Shown one piece after another: positions 1-11,937 of a stretch of 64,000 bases of DNA. Under the pieces are notes generated by a model. The model was given only the letters and a program-made list of their open reading frames with translations. It was not told where the DNA came from and searched no databases. The stretch is taken from positions 62,001 to 126,000 of the forward strand of contig JAJNNY010000015.1 of the NCBI GenBank assembly GCA_022453515.1, written 5' to 3'. Each line of letters opens with the position of its first letter. The first letter of the stretch is position 1. This stretch comes from Astrocystis sublimbata. Its lineage: Eukaryota; Ascomycota; Sordariomycetes; Xylariales; Xylariaceae. The position numbers and the translations under genes were made by a program.

Positions 1-1168
1 ATGACACGGTGTGACCGTACATTATCAGACAGAGAAGAAAAAGCCGCCCAGGAGTGTCTTCCTATTCCATCACCACATTGCGAATAGTTCTCCCATATCG
101 GGATCTTTCGGACCAACATGGAGGAACATCTCGCCCGTCGAATAGCTCGGACCCCCACGACAGCATACATACAGTAGGTCGATATAAAAATTGGATACTG
201 ACCTGTAGCTTAACAACCAGCCAACAAGTACTCTGCATAAAAGACAGACAAACAGGAACCTGCACTGCACGGCACTAAGTCGCTACGCAACTAGTGATAA
301 TTACACACCTGCAGCTGGCCAGACGAGACTCGGCACAGATAGATGAATGAAATTCCTTTCCTACATATGCATGTTCTCGATGCAAGTCCCAGACAGTATT
401 GGTATTGGTGTGTATGTGTGTATGTAGTATCCACGATAGCGCCAAGTGATATACCTGCAACCAAGCAGGACTAGCTAAGCTAGGTATGCTGTAGATCTCC
501 ACCCACGTGGTGCCATCTTTTCGGAAGGTCTTGGGTTTCTTTCGGACCGTGCCGAGAATATATATTGCTTCCGATGAATTGTGTTGTGGCTTTGAAACTG
601 CCGGGGAGAACCGGGTTGGCTGTCTGACTGTCTGTCTGTAGCTTGGCATGAACTGGCTTTTTAACTTTTCAAGGTTCTTCTGTTCATGGAGGAAGAGAAG
701 AAGACCATGGCTCGTCCACTTCATCCGACGATTCGTCAGTCACAAAAGCTTCGAAGCTTGAACTCACGTGCATGCATTTTATCTACTCCATAAATGAGAT
801 ACGATGCAGTCGCACGAGATAAGTGTGAGGATGTAGTCAGGGTTCCAGAGGTAGACAGCCCCTTGGCGGTACTTAAATCATCGTCGCCCAGTACGTATAC
901 CCCCTTGAGTCGCACTAGACCCCCATGGCCAAGGCGCAGGCCGTAGACAGGGCTCAACAGGACAAGCTTTAGACCGTCAAATTGTCATTGGATTGCCTTG
1001 AAGGTGCGGCTAATATCGAGAATTGGAGATTGAAGGTGACATTTCCCCCTGTGTTTTGTATGTCTCAAACCCCTTGATTTGGTATTTATTAACTTTATTA
1101 TGCTAGATTGTTCGTGAACCTCGTGGACTTTTGAAATGGCTATATAAACAAAGTAGTTAGGGTTGGGG
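1..1168. other. Left-edge stretch without a supported gene
   Basis: Only short open frames without family resemblance or splice structure are present on either strand. A short TG/TATG-rich run lies near 396-427. The stretch is downstream of the minus-strand HeLo-PAH gene, so its right end probably holds that gene's 3' untranslated region. Nothing else was recognised. Confidence 0.5.
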
Positions 1169-3397
1169 TCAGGATTTCCACGTACTTTCTTCGATTATAT
1201 ACCAAGTAGCGTTATCATCACTATCATCACCATCGACACCTGCATTAGAATTGTCACGATCGTCGTCATCATCACTATTACCAATTCCCTGGTGAGGCCG
1301 GCAGACTATCAGCTGTACGGTGTTATTTACCAGGACGATTTCATCGTGACTGAGCCCGAAGCGCTCAGCAATATCGGCGATGTGGCTTCTCGACTCAGGC
1401 CCAAGATGTGGCGAGAACGCAAGCATGTCACGGCCCGTGCCATACTTGAACACCAACAACTCGGAGTAGTAGCGTAGCGTCTCTGGGTCTTCCATATCCA
1501 GTCCCATGACGATTTCGGAGAGAGGCGTTGTGTCGGGTACCATCGTGTTAACAGCCATGGCAAGGTTGCCAGTTGCTGAATATGATGAGACATGGGGTAG
1601 TTGAACTTCTTCCGATGGGAGCGAAGGCTTCGTGGTGGGTTTTTCATCATCATTTGTGATGGTATGAGCAGGTGGCAAGAAGGTTTCAAATCCCTTGATT
1701 AGGACTTCGTGCCCTTTGAATAAAGCTTGGACTCGGTGAAGAACTCTCGGATAATCTAGCACTTGATCTTTGAAATCCTTCATAATGTCGAGGAACATAT
1801 TATAAACGCGAGGATCCTCTCCGCATTCAGCCTTGACGAGATCTAGAAACTGCAAAGCGTCATTTAAAGTCTGCGAGCTTTCACTGTTCAACAGGGGTGG
1901 TGTTTCCGAGACTGATATGGATGTGTCTTTGCCTTGTTCATGGATATAGGTTAGCAACTTTTGGTGTTAATGCACCTCGATTAAGACCTTACTGTCTTTA
2001 AGTGCTGTAGCAACTAGTGTCTGCAGCCCGGCATTGATATTGGCTGCCAATCCTTCGGTATGGTCATTCAGTTGACTCTTTGGCCGCTGAACGTGTTTTG
2101 TAGACTCGGGGAGGAAGTGCTTGAAATCTTCAATTAGATCTCCTTCGGGCCCAAAAAGTTCGATAACACGGCTGTAGAGATCCTGTATAGGTCTTGCTTC
2201 ACGTTGATAGTTTTGTAAGATGCGTAGGAATTGCATGTATATATGAGGCCGTTGGCTGAAGCGGTCCTTGATTTTGTTGACGTAGGCCATGGCATCTTTG
2301 AACTGCACAGGCCCTCCTCGCCGAAGGTCATCTTCTGAGAACATTCTAGTTGATGAAGTGTCTTTTGCTATTGTCTTAGCACTTGTTTCGATATTGTTGT
2401 CATCGTCGCCCTCGTCGAGGTTGCTATCGTCACTTTCGCTATCACCGCCTCGGTGTTCAGGAATATCCCCCATTCCCGACTTATTGCTGGATCTGAGAGC
2501 CTGGATATTCAATAGTGCCAAATATTGACGCCTGAAATCATCCAGATCCCAATCTTCCATGGTATCTGTGATTCTTTCCTGAGACTCATCCAACTCGTTC
2601 GTCGCATTGTCGATCCAGTCGACCAGGTCTGCCTTGTGCGTCGTGGTAAAAGAGATTACCCCAGCGCGGACAGATGCGGCGTCTGAAAATGCCGGGTGGT
2701 CAACTTCGCACACTTCAGTGATCAAGTTGAGCGTTCTCACGTCCGATATGGCGTTGATGCGGGAGATGAAGAGCTGCTGTTGCTGCTCTCTGGTTATAAG
2801 GTCTCGGGCAACATTTTCGACGGCATCTACCAAGGTTCGGAGCTCTTCTATCAGGGACGCATATTTCTTCTGGTCGTAAATGACCCAAACAGACGACCGC
2901 ACGACCGCGCTAGCCTGGTTGCGAATGGTATTGTGCATCCTTAGCCCTTTAAACGCCCTGGTAAGCTTGAGGGTTGATGTCGATATCCAGGAGTCTGGGC
3001 TAGACAATGTGACTAATTCGGTCGACATCTTCTGGGCGCCGTATCTCTTACCCAGGCGATCTGAGTCGGTGAGTAGATTGATGATCTGCTTGAGGGCCTC
3101 CTCGATAACAGGACGGAATTCGAAATGCTCCAGGAGATGGCGTCCGTGTTGCGCATCCTCATCTTGTACCAGCCCCATGCTCCTGCCCCAGGTTTTGAGG
3201 CGACATTGCTCCAGTGCGAGTTTGAGGTCATATCTTTCTACCTCTATTCTGTAGTCTTTAGCGGCCCGGATCATTTCACATGCATCGATGCATCCTTTGA
3301 GCAGCCCTATAAGCGTAATTACGCTCGCGATAGTGCCCACAACCTCGGCCATAGTTGATCTATCAGTGTTGTGTCGGGTAGATCGGCGGGTATTCAT
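1169..3397 (-). CDS. HeLo-like domain fused to two Sin3-type PAH domains
   Basis: Two exons, 3397-1993 and 1932-1169, are joined by a 60-base intron (donor GTAAGG, branch GCTAAC, acceptor CAAG) that keeps the frame and gives about 722 residues. An in-frame ATG 15 codons downstream (MAEVVG...) looks like the usual HeLo start. Residues about 16-235 resemble the N-terminal HeLo/prion-inhibition-and-propagation domain: a hydrophobic first helix, then helical segments with the LALEQCRLKTWG block. Residues about 358-431 (FKDAMAYVNKIKDRF...) and 487-556 (LNDALQFLDLVKAE...) each fit the four-helix PAH repeat of Sin3. Residues about 642-681 resemble an R3H domain with the Arg kept and the His replaced by Ala. 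The C-terminus is Asp-rich. HeLo domains act in membrane-targeting cell-death proteins; PAH domains bind short helices of transcription factors. The combined role is unknown. Confidence 0.8.
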
Positions 3398-3876
3398 CTA
3401 GATAGCACTCGGGTGCAGGTTGAAAATGGCAAATACTTGTGAGGCTCAGACATGCACACTGCCACGCTCATCATTGGTTTGATTGGATGCCTGCGTCGTG
3501 GAGGACTCCGAGTATGCCCGTGCCATCTTGTGGCCAATCGACTCTTGCTTACCCAGGGGTTGGATACGGTGTTTATTACCTGCAATGAGCTCCCGCATTT
3601 CAGCCGCCAATCGCATCCTGTCCCCCTGTACTAGGCCTCATCGATGGACAGGGGCGACCGATGAGATGTTGGCTTGAGCTGATTGGACTCCCTTTTTCCG
3701 CCATCGCCGATTGCACCGACTTAAGCCAAATGTTCTACATCTGCTACCAACAAACAGAGAACCGAGTTCTGACCAAGTCGACCAAGTAAGGCAACCAGAC
3801 CAGATGGGCTGGTGTGAACATTCTGTTTCCCCTATTGCTTAATTTTCGCACCATTTTGGCTAGAACCCCTAGGGAA
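3398..3876. promoter_or_regulatory. Divergent intergenic promoter region
   Basis: About 480 bases lie between the starts of the minus-strand HeLo-PAH gene and the plus-strand NUDIX gene, so both promoters must sit here. No clear TATA box or known operator was recognised. Short open frames in the interval have no resemblance to known proteins. Confidence 0.45.
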
Positions 3877-4872
3877 ATGGCGCAGAGCTTTTTGGAAATC
3901 GTGGACAAGATTGACAGGTACGAGTACAGCCGCACGCGTCCACATGAGAAGAGATGTTAATCCCAAGGAAGCTTTCCATACTATGAAAATGACCCTGCGG
4001 CTTACAAGGAGTTCATGAAAGACTACTTCTACTTTACTATCGATGGGTACTCCAAGCCTTTGGGATATGTTCACCACTCTGTCATTGAGAGAATCGACTG
4101 GCCTGACTATTGGATCATTGATTCCGAAGCCCGGACCTTGCACCTCTGCGTTCCAAATGGTCCTGATGCCTTCGAGGAACGATCCAAACTTGTAGATGCC
4201 ACAATAGGGATCGCCCAGAAGCAAGGAAAAATCCCAGAGTTGGGTTGGAGAGGAGACGCGGCTCCCGTCTACACGCCTGGGGGCGAGCACGCCTTCAACA
4301 TAAACGACGTGGGAAGCCAGCTCTTTGGCATCATCTCATTTGGCGTGCACCTGATTGCGTGGGAGACGACCACTCAAGGCAGGCAATACTGGCTTCAGAG
4401 ACGGTCGATGAAGAAGCGGATGCATCCCGGGAAGCTCGACACGATGGCTGGCGGGGGTATGAAGCTTGGCGAGAGAGCCCTTGATGCGATGGCCAGAGAA
4501 GCATTTGAAGAAGCCAGCATACCAACGGAATTTTCCTTGTCCCACCTGAAACCTTGCGGAGTGGTCTCCTATCATCTCGACTACAGCTTCTTGAATAACC
4601 CCCTCTCCATACCGCATGCCTTGTATGTCTTCGAAATGGAGTTGCCCGCGAACCTTACCCCAAAACCCAACGATGGCGAGGTGTCTGACTTTCTCAGCAT
4701 GAACGAGGCCGAAGTCATGGATGCATTGTTCAAAGATGATTTCAAACCTATCGTGGGCATACAATGGGTGGCACATTTTTGTCGGAACGGAATCTTGAAC
4801 CCAGAGAATGAGCCAATATTCCTCGAGATATCATCAAGGGTACACAGAAAGCTTGCTACATTTGTGGTATAA
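3877..4872 (+). CDS. NUDIX hydrolase with DUF4743-type N-terminus
   Basis: A 41-base first exon (3877-3917, MAQSFLEIVDKID...) is joined across a 54-base intron (3918-3971, GTACGA...GAAG) to an exon running to 4872, giving about 313 residues. The join restores ...DSFPYYENDP..., the usual start of this family. A Nudix box at residues 174-196 (GGGMKLGE...REAFEEAS) carries the metal-binding REXXEE residues. The N-terminal ~140 residues match the DUF4743 region found with Nudix domains in yeast YJR142W-like proteins and in plant thiamine-diphosphate phosphatases of this family. The likely reaction is hydrolysis of damaged thiamine diphosphate or a similar nucleoside-diphosphate compound in the cytosol; that substrate is inferred from the family. 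The divergent neighbour is the HeLo-PAH gene. Confidence 0.88.
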
Positions 4873-5271
4873 AGCACACAGACTTGGATCGTGACTTGAC
4901 AGTAAACCTGGTTGGCAATAGATCTTTCTTCTATGCTGTACTTAGGTAGTTATTACTTAAAATCCTTTCGTGGTGTTGGCCGACATAATGCCCCGCGAGG
5001 TGGATCAAAGAAGGAATGCGACTATTAGACAGGTATTTATGTTACCACTGCCGTTTAATTGACTGTTTCTAGCTTTAATTCTATACCAAACCCGTGATTT
5101 CTATCTACCTACCTAGGTTTTTAATCGCTTCGAAGTCGCATTCAATCTTACCGCCCTGCTCATCGTTCTGCTCTTCGCTCTGTACCCCTGCTCACTGCCC
5201 CGCTTACCGACCTTTTGATCGCTCGTTAACACCCCTTTCGACAGACTCATCCCTCGTCGATATGCTCGTCG
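4873..5271. other. Intergenic, no feature recognised
   Basis: AT-rich sequence between the NUDIX stop and the next candidate start. The right half is pyrimidine-rich and could be the leader of the small downstream gene. No repeats, RNA gene or motif were recognised. Confidence 0.4.
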
Positions 5272-5637
5272 ATGGCGGAGATGGTGACAGATATTCGTCA
5301 CATTATATCACGCGATGTAGAGTACTATGGCACTCTTGTCCACGACCGCGAGAGCGCGATGGCAACCCTGCAGGATGAATTAAGTTATTGGACAGAGGTG
5401 ACTGTGGAGGCAGATGAAGGACCTTTAGATAACCACTATTATTGTAACATAATTATTTCAGAAACAAACGAAGATCAGATGGAGGAAATCCTGTCTTACA
5501 AGCGAGCTTTCGGGTTCTGGTTGTTTCCGGCAGATGCTATTGAGCTAGCAATGGAGCGCTCCCCTCAGGACGAGTTCCCGCGTGCTTTGGACTTCGCGGG
5601 AACCTGGCCAGAGATTTGCCTATGGAACTTGTACTAG
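5272..5637 (+). CDS. Small hypothetical protein, 121 aa
   Basis: An uninterrupted frame begins MAEMVTDIRHIISRDVEYYG and ends ...WPEICLWNLY. Codon use in the first ~40 codons looks ordinary, and the predicted protein is soluble and acidic, without signal peptide or membrane segment. The AT-rich piece at 5398-5461 ends in TTATTTCAG and could be an intron, but removing it shifts the frame into an early stop, so the unspliced reading is preferred. No family was recognised. It converges on the minus-strand gene that ends at 5675. It may be a genuine small gene or the remnant of a larger one. Confidence 0.35.
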   Translation: MAEMVTDIRHIISRDVEYYGTLVHDRESAMATLQDELSYWTEVTVEADEGPLDNHYYCNIIISETNEDQMEEILSYKRAFGFWLFPADAIELAMERSPQDEFPRALDFAGTWPEICLWNLY

Positions 5638-5674
5638 ATTTAGATCAGTAGAAGTAATGCCTGAATTCAACGTA

Positions 5675-6088
5675 TCATCCCCCCAAAACACAACACAAGA
5701 CCCCAAGTGTTACAACCACAGCTCCCCTGACACCGAAAAACCCAAGATGCCTCGTTGCAGCAGCACTTATCACATCAAGCTCAACAAGAGCCGTCGGTGC
5801 AACGTAGCTGGTGTTTCCGGAGGCGAGCCGCCCCTTTTCCGTGAGACAAGCTTGAAATGTATTCTTCCAATCTTCCACGGCCTCCGAGCTGTACTCGTCG
5901 ATGTTCTCTGGCAGTAGGCACCACGTGAAGCATCCCGCTTCTCTGGCCTTCTGCGGAGCACAGCATTGCGTCATGGCTGTCACGTTGGTCTTGCTCCAGG
6001 CACTGCTGATGTAGATGAAGCTTTCATCACCCGGCGCAACGCCATTGATGTTAAAGGGCTTGCATGTGACGTTTACGGCAAGACTCAT
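5675..6088 (-). CDS. Small Cys-rich protein with C-terminal membrane segment
   Basis: An intact 137-residue single-exon frame with a true ATG at 6088. The first 90 residues hold a TQCC ... CFTWCLLPE ... ACL cysteine pattern and several N-glycosylation sequons (NVT, NTS). The last ~20 residues are strongly hydrophobic (AVVVTLGVLCCVLGG), as in a tail anchor or a GPI-attachment signal. No classical signal peptide is visible at the N-terminus, which is a known feature of a widespread ascomycete family with the same CC...CxxWC layout. The function is not known. The AT/GT-rich upstream stretch at 6089-6200 is its probable leader. Confidence 0.6.
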   Translation of the reverse strand: MSLAVNVTCKPFNINGVAPGDESFIYISSAWSKTNVTAMTQCCAPQKAREAGCFTWCLLPENIDEYSSEAVEDWKNTFQACLTEKGRLASGNTSYVAPTALVELDVISAAATRHLGFFGVRGAVVVTLGVLCCVLGG

Positions 6089-6950
6089 ATTGTTTTTTGG
6101 TGTTTGTTTTTATCCGATTTTGTTCTGATGTATAAATGGATTTGAAGGAGGTGTTTTTGTGTGTGATTTGGTCTGTTCTTGGTCGTATCTTCTGCAGTAC
6201 AATGGAGGGTGATGGGTGTGAATGGTTTGAGAGTAATATTTCAAATGACCACCTGTGCTGCTGGTACTAGTAGTTATATTGTTGTTATATCACCTAAGGC
6301 ATGCTGATGACTATTCTCCTTGTGATGTCATTGGCGCCTTGCGATGATTACCTTGTCGATCGACCCAAACACGTGGTGCGTCTTGGCGATATAAAAATAG
6401 TGTAATTTGCTGCATGCGATGCAGCCTTGCAGCTAACAAGTTGAACCACACCAACACAGCCTGAAATTATTCTATTATGACTTGGGGCAAAATTCTGTTC
6501 CTCACGTCGATAGTAACTGAATCCGATCGAGTAATCCCAAATCCTCCTGTGACTATCAAGGAAGGAGTCAGTCTACTGTTGATTAACACGTCATAGGGGG
6601 AATGTTGTTAGTTCTCTACATTGACTGGAAACGGCGGAATATCGCTCGATGAGCTCATCTGACAGTGATACCATTCAACCAAACGTAGGAGTCGCAACAT
6701 GAACGTTTGCTCTGTCGAGGAGTGAGGAAAGCTAAAAAGTGTAAATGGATCATACGTGATTATATAAATCTGGCCAGGACCTCCGGCCCAAGAGTTTCAT
6801 TCATTCATCAAACTGGACCACCCCGAGAACTCTCGTCTATCAATTGCAATCACCGAAATCACCAAAATTTACCATTCTTACTGTTCAACAACACTCCCTA
6901 TTCGCCCACTTATACCTCTATTAACACACTCCTTAATACCGAAAATCACG
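6089..6950. promoter_or_regulatory. Divergent promoter interval with TATA-like site
   Basis: This interval separates the starts of the Cys-rich protein (minus) and the secreted protein (plus). A TATATAAAT element at 6761-6769 lies about 190 bases before the plus-strand ATG. It is followed by a CA/CT-rich leader with the triplets common in fungal 5' untranslated regions. No other feature was recognised. Confidence 0.45.
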
Positions 6951-7828
6951 ATGAAGGCCGTATCATACTTCGCGAGTGTCTTAGCTGTTGCATATGCTCT
7001 CCCTTCGTCGAGTCCCGCCAAATGTGGTCCCGACTCAAACTGTGAACTGGTGAATATCAACGGCACCATGAGTTACAGGTTTAAGCCAGACTTCGCCCCC
7101 GGAAGTTCGAACCATCGTAGGCTATTTTACTCGCATGCAGCTCGCCAAGACGACAACGATGCAAATCTCAAAGTCTACATGGGAAAGAATAAGATGCAAT
7201 GGGGGTGTGACGTGGACGTTCTCTCTGCCGTCACCGACTCCATTGACGAGAATTGCGGAGAATCAGGCTGCGACGAGGTTGCAAAGATGGAGTTCGACGT
7301 GAAGAAATGGGAGGGCGACACCTCCAAGCCCAGCGACGCAAAGCTCAAGATCACAACTGTGGGCAAGTTCTTCGATTCGGATACCAGAGATTTCCTGCGC
7401 GAGGCACTTAGGACGACCATCAGCGACGACAGCGTCGAGGTCGAGGACGCGCACTGGCAAACGATACCACCCCCATCCGGGCAGCACTGGGGGTTGCCCG
7501 GGGAATCAGACGATTGCGCCATCAAGCGGTTTCCGAATTATGTCGCTATCAACCGGTTCGATGGCAAAAACATCAAGGATTACATGGAGATCCACGTGGA
7601 ACTCGAGAAACCGGAGGGTAAGTTAATATCTGCACATTTTCTGCTTCATATCCTTTATATCTGTTTCTTATGTATATAATTCTAACCTAGCTGGACTGCA
7701 TGATACTGATCAGACTTATAGAGAATTGTCTGGCGACTGAAATCCTTGAAACAATTCTTGGGGCCATAAACCCTCTTGCTGGCGATTTTTTCTCCGTCGC
7801 TCAAGTCCTGTGCGATGCTGAAATGTAG
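6951..7828 (+). CDS. Secreted protein of unknown function
   Basis: Two exons, 6951-7617 and 7722-7828, flank a 104-base intron (GTAAGT ... TTATAG). The join restores the frame and ends ...CDAEM, giving about 257 residues. The start ATG gives a clear signal peptide (MKAVSYFASVLAVAYALP) with likely cleavage after residue 17-18. The mature part is rich in charged residues, has an N-glycosylation sequon (NGT) and at least six cysteines, including CGPDSNC and CGESGC. No catalytic motif or family was recognised. It is probably an extracellular protein. A TATA-like element lies at 6761. Unspliced reading would run into a hydrophobic tail and stop at 7679, which is intron sequence. Confidence 0.72.
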
Positions 7829-9098
7829 GATAGTTTGAAGTCATGGAAGATTTTACTATGATTGCACTGGTCGGCCAAGGATCCTTGTCGCCTAGGCCTG
7901 TGCATGTACCAGTAGAATTTGTATGATCTAAAAACAAAAGGGGCTGACCGATTGGAACACGGGTTGGTATAGGGTTGATTATAACTGCATAGCCTTAAAC
8001 ATATCCCCCAAAACGCTTAAAAATGATACTGAAATGAAATTGGGAGACTCTCTAGAGTCTAGTGCCTTAGTCGTCATCGTTAATTGAAGCTTTACACTTT
8101 TGCAACAATGTTCCTTATTTGTTCAATAAGAAAATTGTAACCACGATATGCCGATCAAGCATGATCTGATGATGATTCATTGACATATCCTGAACTTTCT
8201 GAACAGTATTATCCTTAGCATGAGCCGAGGAAATGACGGATAGCAACAACGGTAAGACATCGAAAGAGGATACCGGATGAATATTTAACACCGGTTAAGA
8301 ACCAGGGGGAGGTGGTGCACAGACTGCCCAACAGCCCAACACGTGACCGCACCGACTGTTTTCCTTCAATGGAACCTGATATCACGCGATAGTTGCATCC
8401 TTGTTCGCATTGACTAAGTTTTTTCTTCCACCTATGAGGCTGATCGACACATTCTTGGACGACAACTCCATTCGGCCCGATTAGATCTTCTCTTTTTCGT
8501 TCTTGACTCGGTAGATCTATTCCATCGCAAAACGACGTCATTCAGCCCCTCGAACCCCAATGACAATTGGAGACAAACCACTTGAGCGCTCATTCGCGCC
8601 GTCTTTTCGGCTATAATTACTCAATTGAAACAGGGTGTTAACATAGAATGATATGGCTGCAAACCGGTGCACTAGGAATGAAATTTCAGTATGAAGCTTT
8701 TGGGAATTCTTCGAGATCTTCGGACATTTTCATCGAGATCGCAGCGCGCTAAGTTTCGCTTAAAATGCCGAGCCAGAGCTTTTGCCCAACTCCCATTGCC
8801 TCGGGAATTTCTCCACGCGATCCACATGCTTCGTATTGTCAACCCATGTCCCTAGCCCCAGGTTTCCCCTCATCAGAGTTGGATTGCTACCGGTATTGAT
8901 TTCCGGAATTAGGACGAATTGGGCCAGCTCGCCTCGTGGTAGCTCCGCAATCGAGGCAGTCAAACCTCATCCACGGTGAAGATTTGCACGCGATCGCAGC
9001 AGCGGTGAACATGATTAAATAGCCTCGATGCCTCCCTCGGGAGGAACACTCAGGCTAGTCAGGCAACCAGATCAATCAGGTCAATTGAGCACTCAACT
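7829..9098. other. Intergenic, 1.27 kb, no gene recognised
   Basis: The left part is AT-rich and probably contains the 3' untranslated region of the secreted protein. The right part, with a GATCAATCAGGTCAATTG leader just before 9099, is the promoter of the carboxylesterase. Frames at 8215-8541 and 8760-8963 have no resemblance to known proteins. Confidence 0.45.
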
Positions 9099-10866
9099 AT
9101 GGTTCATTTGTACTCTTGGCAGCGCCCCTTGGCGACCTTGGCTTTGTGCCTCCAGGTTACTGGACTGATCGAAGCTTCACCTACGGCCCAAGATCAGCCC
9201 ACAGTCAAGGTCCGCAACGGCACACTAGGCGGAGTTTACGACTCGAAATACGACCAGGACTACTTCCTTGGTGTCCCTTTCGCCCAGCCGCCCGTTGGAC
9301 AATTGCGGTTCCGGAATCCTCAACCCCTCAACACCACTTGGGATGATGTGAAGCCGGCCACCGAGTATTCCAAGGAGTGCTACGGTTATGGTAGCGATAC
9401 CTGGGTTCTCGGAAACCCGGTCAGCGAAGATTGTTTGACACTGAATGTGGTCCGGCCCCATGGAGTAGAGGGTCCTTTACCGGTCGGACTCTGGATCCAC
9501 GGCGGTGGTTTCTTCGAGGGAGGAAACCAAGATCCTCGCTACAACCTATCATTCATCGTCGAACAATCTGTCCTTTCCGAGAACCCATTCATTGGTATTA
9601 GCATCAACTACCGTCTCTCTGCCTTCGGCATGCTGTATGGAGAGGATCTGGCTGCAGAAGGTTCTTCCAACTTTCTTCTCCGCGACCAACGCCTCGCTTT
9701 GCAATGGGTCCAGGAGAACATCGGCGCATTCGGAGGAGATCCCGAAAAAGTCACCATCTGGGGCGAGAGCGCCGGTGCTGCTTCTGTCGCGAACCAACTC
9801 ATCGCTTATGGTGGGCGCGACGACAAGCTCTTCCGCGCTGGTATCATGGAAAGCGGATGGGCGTCTGGAAACTACCCCAATGTCAGCGATAGCGAGGACT
9901 CATACAAGCGGCTAGTCGATGCTACGAATTGCAGCAGCCCGGCGACTGGCACTAGTCTGGAGTGTCTGCGCAGCGTTCCTATTGACGTCCTGAGCCCGAT
10001 CATCAACGGCACCTTACAAGGCGTCCGCTGGAACATCGTCAACGATGGAGACTTCATTCAGGGTCACAGCGGTACAGACTTCTGGCTTAATGGAGACTTC
10101 GTCAAGGTTCCGGTCCTGGTCGGGCATAACCGAGACGAGGGGACAGCCTTCTCTACGAGAGGTGTTGACACGGCAGAAGATTTCGTGTCCAAGGTCCTCC
10201 TACCGACGGGCGTTGACAATGCGACTGCGTCGGTACTTGAAGCTCTATACCCTGATATCCCAGCCATCGGCATCCCTCCCACATTGAAAGGACGCCCAGC
10301 CTCACCACAACCTGGCCGCGAATGGAAACGCGCCACTGCCTTTACGGGAGACTATTCCGAGTACGCGCCTCGCCGCCTGATGCAAAAGGCGTTTGCCGAG
10401 CGCGACGTGGCCAGCTATGGCTATGTGTTCAACGTGGTTCCTGCTGGAGTCCCTCCGGAGGTTGGCAGCACGCATTTCCAGGAGGTTGCCTTCGTATTCC
10501 ACAACACTATGGGTTTGGGTTATGATAACGCCGTGGCGTCGAACCCCTTCGCGGATGTGCCCGAGTCTTATTTCGACGTGGCCAAGATCATGTCTCGCAT
10601 GTGGGTTAGTTTCATCGCGACGCTAGATCCTAACCAATCTGGAGGTAAGTCTTCTGAATGCAGTCCAGAACTCCTATAAAGAAGCGTAGCTAATCATCGA
10701 TACAGCGACATCCGAAGTCTGGCCAAAGTATGACGCCGATGATCGTCATGTTATGATCTTCGACACCGAGGATCCCAAGCTGGCGTTTTCCAAGCCGGAT
10801 ACACACCGTGCAGAAGCTATCGAGTATATTGTAAACCTATATGCAACGGTTTTTAACAAGGAGTAG
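9099..10866 (+). CDS. Secreted type-B carboxylesterase/lipase
   Basis: Exons 9099-10644 and 10706-10866 flank a 61-base intron (GTAAGT...TACAG); the product is 568 residues. A signal peptide covers about residues 1-27. Hallmarks of the alpha/beta-hydrolase carboxylesterase family are present: oxyanion-hole HGGGF at 134-138, the EDCLTLNV signature at 110-117, the nucleophile Ser224 in GESAG, and likely acid Glu347 (GHNRDEG) and His459 (STHFQE). Several NXS/T sequons suggest glycosylation. The enzyme probably hydrolyses carboxylic esters or lipids outside the cell; the substrate cannot be read from sequence. Length is normal for fungal members and all catalytic residues are in place. Confidence 0.93.
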
Positions 10867-11115
10867 TCGTATCTAATAATATCCAGCTAGCTAGCTCAAT
10901 GAAGCAAAATACAATTACCAGTACAATTGATATATCCGAGTCGTGAGCAAGGTCAGACGGACCGCGTAAAGGTGACCACCTCAGCCCTTCCCCAGGACGG
11001 GGGTGGTAAGATAACTGCCCTGCGCAAATGCTTCTTTGACCGGCCTCCTTTGAGTGAAATGTTTTACTAATGAGGTAGCGAGTAGCTCTTAGTAGTGCAA
11101 ACATAGGGCTATAAT

Positions 11116-11937
11116 CTAGATACTACAACGTAGGTGCTCGTATACACTTCCCTTGATATTATACCAACAATCCATGCCAGGCTCGTCCACACTAGCAAAG
11201 TATGAAAGAGCGTCGGGTATGGTGTCAAATATCCTTAATCCATATTCAAAGCGGTTGATCATATACCTCCATGCCCAGGGCTGACCCGAATCGTCCTGAT
11301 TGCGGCTCGAAATAGCCCAAGACTCTAGTCCAAGGCCTGCCCCTATCTGGAATCCGATAGCAGTCTCAAATTCCTCGCTCGTTTCGAAGTCTATGAAAGA
11401 CGGCTCCCAGGGCACATCTGCCTGGATCTCGGGGTTGTCCACTAGGTCGGGATCCTGCAAGCTGAAGAATGTGCCGTGAAATTCACACGTCCACTCTGCC
11501 AACCCTGGTCCCCAAATGGCGTCGACCTGTTCAGCCAGGAGTCGCAGCTCGGGCGGGACAGTTATACTTTCACGGGCATGCTCTGGTGACTTTTCCTTCA
11601 GTCCAGCCTCCACGGCCGAGAAAAAGACCTCCCTTGTCGTGATTCGTAGAGCTTCGTCTGCTTCCACCTTGGTGCCGTCAACGGTGTGCTTGAAATCACC
11701 CCATCGCTCGAGGAGCTCGCTTGGCTTGTCTATGTCCAGATGTCCGCTTTGAAGCAAATTTTCAAGAAATTCTCTGCGAAGTCTTTGGTAATCCTTCGTT
11801 TCCCCATCGCTGGGTCTGGGTGGCTGAGTGTTCTCAATGACCGGTATGAGCTTCTCCAGCACGGTGTGGTTGACCGATGACCTGTAAGCGCGAAACTCTT
11901 CAAGAGCCTGGAATATTTCTTCGGCACTCGAATACAT
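11116..11937 (-). CDS. Hypothetical protein, 273 aa
   Basis: A single-exon intact frame from ATG at 11937. It is a soluble acidic protein with no signal peptide, membrane segment or cysteine pattern. The C-terminal half (GFQIGAGLGLESWAI..., then RFEYGLRIFDTIPDALSYF) has the rhythm of SMI1/KNR4 (SUKH) proteins, where a GxGxG-like strand is followed by a late helix, but this resemblance is weak and only by eye. It is convergent with the carboxylesterase, 250 bases away. Function unknown. Confidence 0.6.
   Translation of the reverse strand: MYSSAEEIFQALEEFRAYRSSVNHTVLEKLIPVIENTQPPRPSDGETKDYQRLRREFLENLLQSGHLDIDKPSELLERWGDFKHTVDGTKVEADEALRITTREVFFSAVEAGLKEKSPEHARESITVPPELRLLAEQVDAIWGPGLAEWTCEFHGTFFSLQDPDLVDNPEIQADVPWEPSFIDFETSEEFETAIGFQIGAGLGLESWAISSRNQDDSGQPWAWRYMINRFEYGLRIFDTIPDALSYFASVDEPGMDCWYNIKGSVYEHLRCSI

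Noticed and set aside
275..957. Minus-strand frames of 149 and 73 codons
   Set aside because: No resemblance to known families, no splice structure and alternative-start dependence.
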